DNA of 36,206 bases, from assembly GCF_000154905.1 (NCBI RefSeq), contig NZ_GG770539.1, positions 23,659 to 59,864 of the forward strand. The letters run 5' to 3'. The stretch comes from Streptomyces sp. SPB074 (lineage in GTDB: Bacteria > Actinomycetota > Actinomycetes > Streptomycetales > Streptomycetaceae). How positions within the stretch are numbered: position 1 is the stretch's first letter; every line of letters begins with the position of its first letter. The position numbers were made by a program, and so were the translations under genes. Positions 27,707 to 34,666 of this stretch are shown here, piece after piece. The notes beneath the pieces were generated by a model. It saw nothing but the letters and a program-made list of their open reading frames with translations, did not search any database and had not been told where the DNA came from.

Positions 27707-28357
27707 TCATCCCTCCAGTTCCCGTACCAGCACGGCGGCCTGGGCCCGGCTGCGTAGGTTCAGCTTGCTGAGCAGGCGGCTCACATGGGTCTTGACCGTG
27801 GTCTCCGCCATCTGTAGACGGGTCGAGATCTCGGCGTTCGACAGACCCCAGCCGAGGCAGGACAGCACCTCGCGCTCCCGGGGAGTGAGCGTCTCCAGCG
27901 CCGCGGAGTCGGTGAGCCTGTCGCCCCGGGAGGCCCGCGAGGAGGCGTATTCGGCGATCAGACGCCAGCCGATGGTGGGCGCGATCAGGCCGTTGCCGGC
28001 CGCGACCGTACGCACGGCGTCGATCAGGCCGTCGGCGTCGATGTCCTTCAGCAGGAAGCCGGAGGCGCCGGCGCGCAGCGCGCCGAAGACGTGCTCGTCC
28101 AGGTCGAAGGTGGTGAGTACCAGCACGTCGGCGAGCTGTTCGGCGACCACGGTCCGGGTGGCCGAGACTCCGTCCAGCCGCGGCATCCGCACGTCCATCA
28201 ACACCAGGTCCGGCCGGAGCCGGCGGGTCAGAGCCACGGCTTGTTCGCCGTCGGCGGCCTCGCCCACGACCTCGATGTCGGGCGCGCTGCGCAGGATCAG
28301 AACGAGTCCGGAGCGGACGGCGGACTGGTCCTCGGCGACGATGACACGGATGGTCAC
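27707..28357 (-). CDS. NarL/LuxR-family response regulator
   Basis: A 216-residue two-component response regulator. The receiver domain has acidic residues in VIVAEDQSAVR, the phospho-acceptor Asp55 in LVLMDVRMPRLDGV, Thr in VLVLTTFDLDEHV and Lys in GFLLKDID. The LuxR-type helix-turn-helix is LTPREREVLSCLGWGLSNAE then TTVKTHVSRLLSKL. GTG 28357 overlaps the kinase stop (GTGA) and has GGAAGGAA upstream; the longer frame is rejected. It is the partner of the kinase immediately upstream. The signal and target genes are unknown, but its place inside the cluster makes it a candidate cluster regulator. Confidence 0.92.
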   Translation of the reverse strand: MTIRVIVAEDQSAVRSGLVLILRSAPDIEVVGEAADGEQAVALTRRLRPDLVLMDVRMPRLDGVSATRTVVAEQLADVLVLTTFDLDEHVFGALRAGASGFLLKDIDADGLIDAVRTVAAGNGLIAPTIGWRLIAEYASSRASRGDRLTDSAALETLTPREREVLSCLGWGLSNAEISTRLQMAETTVKTHVSRLLSKLNLRSRAQAAVLVRELEG

Positions 28358-29556
28358 GGTGTTCCTTCCGCAGGGGTGGAGAGAACGGGCTGGTCGATGG
28401 GGAGTGAGGCGCAGACCTGCCAGCATCTGCCGTCGGGGGTAACCTGGGGGCCGGCCTGGAACGAGCCGTGCAGCAGGGCCACACGTTCCCGCATCCCGAT
28501 CAGGCCCGCACCGGATCCGGGGACCTCCGGTTGCTCCGAGTGGTCGGCGAAGGGGCTGCTCACCTGCACGGTGAGCACGTCGTCCTGCTGGGCGAGGTGA
28601 ACGATGACCGGCCCCGGGGCGGCGTGCTTGAGCGCGTTGGTCAGAGACTCCTGGGTGATTCGGTACGCGGCGAAGTCGACGGGCGAGGGCAGTTCCGGAC
28701 CAGGCGGCCGGGTGTCGTCCACGGTGACGTCCAGGCCGTTCGTGCGGGCGCGCGCGACCAGCGCGCCCAGGCCGTCCAGGGTCGGCACCGGCGCCGGATC
28801 CGCTTCGCTGCCGCGGTCCCGGAGCAGTCCGATAAGGCGACGCATCTCCGACAAGCCCTCGACACCGTTCTCCCGGATGACCGCGAGTGCGTTCTTGGCG
28901 TTCCCCGGGTCGTCCAGCGAGAGTGCGGCGGTGGAGTGGAGGGCGATCGCGGTAAGCCGGTTGGCGACCATGTCGTGCAGTTCACGGGCCATCCGGGTGC
29001 GCTCGGCGGTGATCGCCTGCGCCCGGTCCATCTCGGCCAGCCGGATGCTCTGCCTGGCCTGCAACCTGGCGGAATCGGCAGCCTCCCGGTGGTTGCGGAC
29101 GAGGGCTCCCGTGGCCGCCGGAACGAGGGTGACCAGGCCGATGACCACGCCGATGAACACTGCCTCGGAGGGGCCGTACCAGGCGATGAAGCCCACGGTC
29201 GCGGTGACCGTGACCAGCCCGGCGATGACCGGAATCCGTTGGGCGGCAGAGCGGCTGCCGTAGAGGACGGCGGCGTACACCAGGTCGGTGAACATCAGCA
29301 CCGTTGCCAGGCTGCCCGAGGTGAACTGGTCCCCTACCAGGGCGAGAAAGCCCAGCAGCAGGGCGGTCTGCGGCCTGACGCGCCGAAGCATCTCAAGCCC
29401 GGCGGTCACGGTCAGCGGCAGCAGTACCCACGCCCCGTCCAGCGGCCGATCGGCCTGGGGATACTGTCCGAGCAACCACAGCACCAGGCCACCGGCCAGC
29501 CCGACAAAGGCGATTGACAGATCGTCACGATGAGGTTGTGAACAAGGGGTGGCCAT
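28354..29556 (-). CDS. sensor histidine kinase (HisKA_3 / NarL-partner type)
   Basis: A 400-residue membrane sensor kinase. Residues 12-155 hold about five to six predicted helices (for example LSIAFVGLAGGLVLWLLG and FIGVVIGLVTLVPAATGA) with short loops, so no large outer sensor domain. The dimerisation/phospho-acceptor motif is ERTRMARELHDMVANRL (His194). The HATPase region has ITQESLTNALKHA (N-box) and GSGAGLIGMRERVALL (G-box). ATG 29556 is chosen; the open frame continues far upstream but lacks kinase features. The stop overlaps the regulator start. The layout (intramembrane sensing) often monitors membrane or envelope state. Confidence 0.9.
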   Translation of the reverse strand: MATPCSQPHRDDLSIAFVGLAGGLVLWLLGQYPQADRPLDGAWVLLPLTVTAGLEMLRRVRPQTALLLGFLALVGDQFTSGSLATVLMFTDLVYAAVLYGSRSAAQRIPVIAGLVTVTATVGFIAWYGPSEAVFIGVVIGLVTLVPAATGALVRNHREAADSARLQARQSIRLAEMDRAQAITAERTRMARELHDMVANRLTAIALHSTAALSLDDPGNAKNALAVIRENGVEGLSEMRRLIGLLRDRGSEADPAPVPTLDGLGALVARARTNGLDVTVDDTRPPGPELPSPVDFAAYRITQESLTNALKHAAPGPVIVHLAQQDDVLTVQVSSPFADHSEQPEVPGSGAGLIGMRERVALLHGSFQAGPQVTPDGRCWQVCASLPIDQPVLSTPAEGTP

Positions 29557-29709
29557 TTCACCATCCAACCACCGGGTGCTCAGGGGGAGCCTCCTCCTCA
29601 CAGCGGACCAGGACATACATCGAAGGATGCAGGCAAAGGTCGTTATCGCTGACGACGTCCCGAACACGCGCGGACGCCATGATGACGAGGTGAGCGGAAG
29701 GAGCTCGAC

Positions 29710-30312
29710 GTGATCGTCACCCTGATCGTCATCTGCGAGGTCAGCTTCTGGGTGCTGCTGGCCGCTGGGCTCGCCGCCCGCTATCTGCTCAAGTTGCGGC
29801 GCACCAGCGTGGTCATGCTGCTGTGCGAACCACTCCTGGAGGTCGTCCTGCTGGTCGCGACCGCGGTCGATCTTCGTAATGGTGCCAAGCCGAGCTGGGA
29901 GCACGGCCTCGCGGCCATCTACATCGGCTTCACGGTCGCCTATGGCCACTACACGATCAGCAGGCTCGACGGTTGGGCCGCATATCGCTTCGGTGGCGCG
30001 CCACGGCCGGCCAAGCCACCGAAGTACGGGATGCCGCGCGCCCGACACGAGGGCAAACTGTGGCTGCGTACGCTGCTTGCGGGGGCGGTCGCCTCCGGCC
30101 TTCTGCAGCTGGCGACCTGGTATGTGGGGAACGGCACGTCCGCCGCTGATGCATTGCGTCTCTGGCAGCTGGTCGCGCTGCGCGCGGTCGGGATCCATGG
30201 CGTGATCGCGGTCACCTATCTGCTCTGGCCGAAGAAGGCGCCGACCGAGGAGCCCGCGGGGCGCGCGGCGACGGCTGAGCGGCTCCCCCGGGAGCACTCA
30301 GGAGGGCGCTGA
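29710..30312 (+). CDS. membrane protein of unknown function (island)
   Basis: A 200-residue protein with about four to five predicted transmembrane helices: IVTLIVICEVSFWVLLAAGL (1), VVMLLCEPLLEVVLLVATAV (2), AAIYIGFTVAYGHY (3), LLAGAVASGLLQLATWYV (4) and VGIHGVIAVTYLLW (5). The loop between helices 3 and 4 is long and basic. It resembles small actinobacterial membrane proteins annotated only as hypothetical. GTG 29710 follows GGAAGGAG. It is divergent from the kinase, a position typical of genes controlled by the adjoining two-component system. Confidence 0.78.
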   Translation: MIVTLIVICEVSFWVLLAAGLAARYLLKLRRTSVVMLLCEPLLEVVLLVATAVDLRNGAKPSWEHGLAAIYIGFTVAYGHYTISRLDGWAAYRFGGAPRPAKPPKYGMPRARHEGKLWLRTLLAGAVASGLLQLATWYVGNGTSAADALRLWQLVALRAVGIHGVIAVTYLLWPKKAPTEEPAGRAATAERLPREHSGGR

Positions 30313-30507
30313 GGTCTGCCGATCCAGTGGGACCACTCTGATGTGCGGTTGGCTGGCCAAGGCGGTAGCGAAGACGTCCGTTGCCGGGGCATCGGCTACG
30401 ACTACGTGCACGCCGCCGTGGACGACCACTTCCGCCCGGCTTACGCCGAGATCCTGGCCGACGAGAGAGGACAGGGGCCGGTAGCGGTGATCCACTGACA
30501 GGTGCAC
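30298..30507 (-). CDS. short unidentified open frame, possible remnant
   Basis: A 69-residue frame, VHLSVDHRYRPLSSLVGQDL at its start, overlapping the membrane protein stop by a few bases. The opening KTSKVHLSVDHRYRPL (counting upstream codons) faintly recalls the IS5 transposase strand after the first catalytic Asp, but the rest does not. I cannot name it. Together with the bases to 30552 it fills a gap without other supported genes. Confidence 0.25.
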   Translation of the reverse strand: MHLSVDHRYRPLSSLVGQDLGVSRAEVVVHGGVHVVVADAPATDVFATALASQPHIRVVPLDRQTSAPS

Positions 30508-30552
30508 CTTGCTGGTCTTGTGTCCTGAACATGAAAGAGGTGTGGGACAGCT

Positions 30553-30996
30553 CTAGTGGGACCGGGCGGCCAGGGACATGTACACCGTCCCCACTGCCGC
30601 CCGGTTTTGTGCGGTCACCTCCGCCCGTAGCTCCAGGACATCGCTGCCTCCGAGTGGCTTCACCGCGTCGATGTGGACCGTCAGAAGCAGGAGGTCTCCG
30701 GCGAACACCGGGCGGCGCAGCACGAACCGCTGGTCGCGGTGGACCACTCGGTCGTAGTCCAGCCCGACCTCGGGGTCGAAGACCGCCTGGTCGGAGGCGC
30801 GTTGCATCGGCACGCACAGGAACGTCGGCGGGGCGAGGAGGTCGGGGTGACCCAGCGCCCGTGCTGCCTCGAGGCTGTGGCAGGCGGGATGCCGCTCGCC
30901 CACCGCCAGGGCGAAGGCGCGGACCTTCTCCCGCTCCACCGGGTACGCCGGGCCGGGTGGGTAGACCCGGCCAGCCAGCGAGGCGTCCAGTGCCAT
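30553..30996 (-). CDS. HadA-like MaoC N-terminal dehydratase subunit
   Basis: A 147-residue hot-dog-fold protein of the MaoC-dehydratase N-terminal (FAS1-like, UPF0336) family. The pattern MALDASLAGRVYPPGPAYPV, EREKVRAFALAVGERHPA, LLAPPTFLCVPMQR, DQRFVLRRPVFAGDLLLLTV and the ending MSLAARSH follows the HadA subunit of mycobacterial (3R)-hydroxyacyl-ACP dehydratase and its streptomycete homologues. HadA lacks the catalytic Asp/His pair, which its HadB partner supplies; no HadB is found nearby. ATG 30996 is preferred over 31110 since homologues start MALD/MALS. With FabG in the island, it hints at acyl-chain modification. Confidence 0.85.
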   Translation of the reverse strand: MALDASLAGRVYPPGPAYPVEREKVRAFALAVGERHPACHSLEAARALGHPDLLAPPTFLCVPMQRASDQAVFDPEVGLDYDRVVHRDQRFVLRRPVFAGDLLLLTVHIDAVKPLGGSDVLELRAEVTAQNRAAVGTVYMSLAARSH

Positions 30997-31118
30997 GCGT
31001 CCTCCAGTCGGATTCGGTCGAGGGCCACGACGCCCCAGCAGACTGGAGAGAACTACATCGTCTCTACATGGCGTGGACGGGCCGGGAGCTACGTGGAGGC
31101 GGCTGACCACACCGGCTC

Positions 31119-31142
31119 ACGCGTATAGATCGCTGATAGCAA
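31119..31142 (+). promoter_or_regulatory. candidate promoter element before sbnA
   Basis: GCGTATAGATCGCTGATAGC (31121-31140) contains TATAGATC, shared exactly with 22576-22583 upstream of the adenylating enzyme (GCGAATATAGATCACG). A common -10 or regulator half-site is possible. Confidence 0.35.
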
Positions 31143-31215
31143 CACTCCTGATACTGCTGGCGGAATGAGATCGAGAATCGGGGGCCCACGCCTCTCCGAC
31201 GATGAAGGGAGAGCC

Positions 31216-32247
31216 GTGTCCACAGGGCTCAAGGGCATCCTCTCGACGGTGGGCAATACCCCGCTCATCGAACTGGACCGGCTGATATCCGGATTCTCCT
31301 CACACGTGTTCGCCAAGGTCGAACGGTTCAACCCCGGCGGCAGCATCAAGGACCGCTCGGCGCTCGGCATGCTGATGGCGCGCCTTCGTGACGGGCAACT
31401 GGTGCCGGGCCGGTCGACCGTCATAGAGTCCAGCTCCGGCAATCTGGCCATCGGACTGGCACAGATCTGCGGCTACTTCGGTTTGCGCTTCATCTGCGTG
31501 GTCGATTTCCGCACCACGCAGCAGAACCTGGCAATCCTGCGGGCTTATGGGGCCGATGTCCGGGTCGTCACCGAACCTGACCCTGCCACAGGAGAGTTGC
31601 TGCCCCAGCGGCTCCGGCTGGTGGCTCAGCTGCTCGAGGAAACCCCAGATTCCTACTGCCCCGACCAGTACACCAACCCGCTCAACCCTCAGGCGCATCT
31701 GACCACCATGGCGGAGATAGACACGGCCCTCGACGGCCGGATCGACTACCTTGTGGTTTCCGCTGGCACCACCGGCACACTGGGCGGTTGCGCTGAGTAC
31801 ATCCGCCGCAGAAAACTGCCCACCAAGGTGGTGGCGGTGGACGCTATCGGCAGTGTCCTCTTCGGCTCGACCGTGGCCTGCGAGCGGCTCATACCCGGCC
31901 ACGGCAACTCGGTGCCCCCCAGGCTGCTCAGACGCGAGGACGCACACCGAGTCGTCCATGTGAGCGACCTGGACTGCGTGGTGGGCTGCCGTCGGCTGGT
32001 TCAGCGCGAAGCGGTGCTGGCCGGCGGCTCCTCCGGCGCGGTGGTCGCGGCTCTGGGGCGGATCGCCGCCGAGATCCCTCCCGGTTCCAACTGCGTCCTG
32101 ATCCTGCCTGACGGTGGCGACCGCTACCTCGACACGGTCTACGACGACCAGTGGGTTCGCCACCACTTCGGTGAGGTCTCCCACTTGTGGAAGGGCCCGA
32201 ACCCCATCCCCGAACCTGACCAGCGGAAAGCGAGTGCTCAGTGCTAA
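31216..32247 (+). CDS. sbnA: SbnA-like N-(2-amino-2-carboxyethyl)-L-glutamate synthase
   Basis: A 343-residue PLP enzyme of the cysteine synthase fold. SbnA joins O-phospho-L-serine and L-glutamate to give N-(1-amino-1-carboxyl-2-ethyl)-glutamate, the first step of L-2,3-diaminopropionate formation. PLP Lys45 is in FNPGGSIKDRSALG; the substrate loop is ESSSGNLAIGLAQICG; the phosphate-binding loop is VSAGTTGTLGG; LILPDGGDRYLDTVYDDQWV is a typical SbnA ending. GTG 31216 follows GAAGGGAG; the longer frame from 31165 is less likely. Overlap of seven bases with sbnB shows coupling. The pair identity rests on both family and order. Confidence 0.9.
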   Translation: MSTGLKGILSTVGNTPLIELDRLISGFSSHVFAKVERFNPGGSIKDRSALGMLMARLRDGQLVPGRSTVIESSSGNLAIGLAQICGYFGLRFICVVDFRTTQQNLAILRAYGADVRVVTEPDPATGELLPQRLRLVAQLLEETPDSYCPDQYTNPLNPQAHLTTMAEIDTALDGRIDYLVVSAGTTGTLGGCAEYIRRRKLPTKVVAVDAIGSVLFGSTVACERLIPGHGNSVPPRLLRREDAHRVVHVSDLDCVVGCRRLVQREAVLAGGSSGAVVAALGRIAAEIPPGSNCVLILPDGGDRYLDTVYDDQWVRHHFGEVSHLWKGPNPIPEPDQRKASAQC

Positions 32248-33242
32248 TAGTCGGCCACAACGAGGTGCGTGCGCTGCTCGAAGAGCGGGAGCAGGACATC
32301 CTCGACTTGATCGCGCGGGCCTACCGGTTGCATGGCGAGGGCCGCAGCGCGGTCCCGCACTCGGTCTTCCTGCGCTTCCCGGAGGAACCGGCCAACCGCA
32401 TCATCGGCCTGCCGGCCTACCTGGGCGGCTCCGAACCGGTGGCCGGGATCAAGTGGATCGCCAGCTTCCCCGGCAACGTGGCACGCGGCATCGAACGGGC
32501 CAGCGCGAGCATGGTGCTGAACTCCATGGTCGACGGTCGTCCAGAGGCGTTCATCGAGAGCTCACTGATCTCCGCCAAACGCACCGGCGCCTCCGCTGCA
32601 CTCGCCGCAGGGCTCCTGTGCGCCGAGCCGGAGCCCACCGGTATCTCCCTGGTAGGGCTGGGCCCCATCAACTTGGAGGTGCTGCGCTTTACCACTGCCC
32701 GGCTGCCCTCGCTGCGCACCGCCACGGTGTACGACCTGGACACCGAAAGGGCCAAGGTCTTAGCCGAGCGGGCCCGCCAAGTGGTCCCTGGCCTGACGGT
32801 GGCAGTGGTCGACAGCGCCGCCGCGGCGCTGGGCGCGCACCCGCTGGTCTCGCTGGCCACCACGGCGGGCAGGCCACACATGGACCTGTCCGCCTGTCAG
32901 CCCGAGGCGGCCGTGCTCCATGTCTCGTTGCGAGATTTGACCGTGGCAGCGGTGCTGGACGCGCAGAACGTGGTCGATGACGCCGACCATGTCTGCCGTG
33001 AGCGCACATCCCTGCACCTGGCCGAGCTGGAAACGGGCGGGCGAGAGTTCGTGCATGCCGAGATTGGCACCCTGCTACGCGGCGGCTCCGGCTTCCGCCG
33101 CGAGGCCGGGCGCCGGGTGGTGTTCTCGCCGTTCGGCCTCGGTGTCCTCGACCTGGTGCTCGCCCGGTGGGTTCGTGATCGAGCGAATGCCGAGGAGGTC
33201 GGAGTCCGAGTCGAGGGCTTCTTGCCGGGCGGGGCCGCCTGA
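32241..33242 (+). CDS. sbnB: SbnB-like N-(2-amino-2-carboxyethyl)-L-glutamate dehydrogenase
   Basis: A 333-residue protein of the ornithine cyclodeaminase/mu-crystallin family. SbnB oxidatively splits the SbnA product with NAD to 2-oxoglutarate and L-2,3-diaminopropionate. Motifs: GIKWIASFPGNVARGIERAS, SLISAKRTGASAALAA, the Rossmann loop SLVGLGPINLEVLRF, and RREAGRRVVFSPFGLGVLD near the end. The start GTG 32241 lies inside the last codons of sbnA. Codon 174 (32760-32762) is TTA, the rare leucine codon read only by the bldA tRNA in streptomycetes, so production of the diamino acid may depend on developmental stage. Confidence 0.9.
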   Translation: MLIVGHNEVRALLEEREQDILDLIARAYRLHGEGRSAVPHSVFLRFPEEPANRIIGLPAYLGGSEPVAGIKWIASFPGNVARGIERASASMVLNSMVDGRPEAFIESSLISAKRTGASAALAAGLLCAEPEPTGISLVGLGPINLEVLRFTTARLPSLRTATVYDLDTERAKVLAERARQVVPGLTVAVVDSAAAALGAHPLVSLATTAGRPHMDLSACQPEAAVLHVSLRDLTVAAVLDAQNVVDDADHVCRERTSLHLAELETGGREFVHAEIGTLLRGGSGFRREAGRRVVFSPFGLGVLDLVLARWVRDRANAEEVGVRVEGFLPGGAA

Positions 33243-33829
33243 CCCGCCGTCGCTCGCGGAAGGGGGGCCCATGTGTACGAGCGGACCGTCCTCCGTGTAG
33301 GGGCGGTGGCACACCGCGCTTCTCTCGACTCGACCGACCGAAGCGGACGTGCATCCGCCATGCTGCGGAGGTTCGTGCGGTGTGGTCGACCGGCGGGAGC
33401 GGGTCGCGCCGGAGCCGGTCGGTGAGGTCCGGTCCGTTCACTCCGGGCCGGGCTGCCGTGCCGGCCAGAAGGGGGCCTGACGGGTACTGGATCCGCTTCA
33501 ACGTGTAGTCGCCGCCATTGTTGATCGGGGTCGGTCCTCTTTGCCAACGACCCGTCGCTTGCCCGATGCAGCGCCTCAACCAGAACGCGGACGCCTCGCG
33601 CTCGGTGCTCACCGGGTCGGACGGCGCGAACCACGCAGCGGCCTGATCAGCGACAAGTGGGCCATCCCCGGCCCGTACTCCTTCGACGACGCGAAGTTCC
33701 CCGCCGCAGTCATCCGTGCCGCGCATCACTCAGGCCCTGTTTGCAGCTTGGCAGGTATACGTGACGGACTTCGCGAATTCGACGGACACCTCCGAGCGAT
33801 GCGCAACGACGAGTGCGACATCGATCTGG
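33243..33829. other. non-coding or decayed stretch after sbnB
   Basis: I see no supported gene. Open frames on both strands are Arg/Pro-rich shadows. Isolated peptide-like pieces (for example NNGGDYTLKRIQYPSG on the minus strand near 33,500) may be debris of lost genes, but I cannot identify them. Confidence 0.5.
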
Positions 33830-34250
33830 ACGCCTTCAGGCTACCGGCATCGACTCGTCACGGTCACCTTTCTGCTCGGCGCCGCCCGCCGCATGGTGGC
33901 CCGCGATCCGGCCAGCGCCGACGAACTCCTCGAACGCGCCCAGTCCGCAGCCGAACAGGCACTGGGCCGATCTGTGCACTGTCTCGCGGAGCATCCTGCC
34001 CCCGGTTCTGTCTGACCGGGGCCTGGTCGGCGCGCTCTCCGGACCGCCGCGAACTGCGCGGTGCCCTGTCGGACCGACGTCGAAGCGCCCGAACGGTGCG
34101 CCACTTCGTCGAGGTGACCGTCTACTTCGTCGTGGCCGAGGCCCTGACGAACATCGCCAAGTACAGCGGCGCCGCACAGGCGGCCGTCACGGTCCGCAGC
34201 CGTGGCGGCCACCACATCCTGCTCGTCGAGGACGACGGCCGGGGCGGCGG
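33830..34250 (+). pseudogene. sensor histidine kinase remnant (multiple frameshifts)
   Basis: Pieces of one NarL-partner kinase appear in three successive frames. TFLLGAARRMVARDPASADE and LLERAQSAAEQALG (about 33,866-33,970) are followed by SRSILPPVLSDRGLVGALSG (about 33,985-34,045). The third piece contains VTVYFVVAEALTNIAKYSGA and ILLVEDDGRGG (about 34,100-34,245). The phospho-acceptor segment and the final G2 region are gone. At least two frame changes and truncation at both ends make it non-functional. Confidence 0.75.
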
Positions 34251-34616
34251 CCGACGGTATGCTCTGCCTGGCCTTTGGAGTGGGCGTTCCATATGTTTGA
34301 CCGCACGGACACATGTGTTCGCTCTGGGACAGATCATTGGGCAAACCGCGTTTGTATGAGACCGACAAAGCATCCTGGTTGTCCTGCTGATCCTCTGAAC
34401 AGCTGCGCTTGTGTGCTCGGGGCTCTCTCTGGCGGCCCTGCAGCAACTCCGCCGGTGGACAGCCGGTGGACAGACGCCTTTGGACGGTGCATCACGGGGT
34501 GGCACAGGTCAACCTGCTGCACGTGCTCTGATCAGCATAAACGTCACCGGACAGCATGACGAGGCACTACGCAACACGATCACTGATGGTCTCGGCGTGC
34601 GGGGGTCGCGTCGCCG
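34251..34616. other. right edge of the island, no gene
   Basis: A relatively AT-rich stretch (for example near 34,290-34,360 and 34,530-34,580) with no supported coding sequence. It holds the right GGTGGACA pair. CTACGCAACACGA at 34567-34579 matches the complement of the tRNA core (CTACGCATTACGA) at 11 of 13 positions. Confidence 0.5.
34451..34476 (+). repeat. tandem GGTGGACA repeats, right copy
   Basis: Two GGTGGACA units (34454 and 34465) lie in the same orientation as the left pair at 19,346-19,364. They sit just inside the point where ordinary chromosomal coding resumes. Possible arm-type integrase sites or remains of a duplicated att region. Confidence 0.5.
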
Positions 34617-34661
34617 CCCGGGGCGGTACGCGCACGGGACGCGTGCCCGTACCGCCCCGGG
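34617..34661 (-). terminator. strong hairpin terminator after NADH dehydrogenase gene
   Basis: A perfect 14-bp stem, CCCGGGGCGGTACG (34617-34630) and CGTACCGCCCCGGG (34648-34661), with an additional GCACG/CGTGC pairing inside the loop. It lies 5 bp after the NADH dehydrogenase stop codon and marks the chromosomal side of the island edge. Confidence 0.75.
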
Positions 34662-34666
34662 GCCGC

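Noticed and set aside
28354..30297. A 647-residue histidine kinase starting at 30297
   Set aside because: The first 247 codons show no kinase or membrane features and overlap the divergent membrane protein gene. The kinase starts well at 29556.
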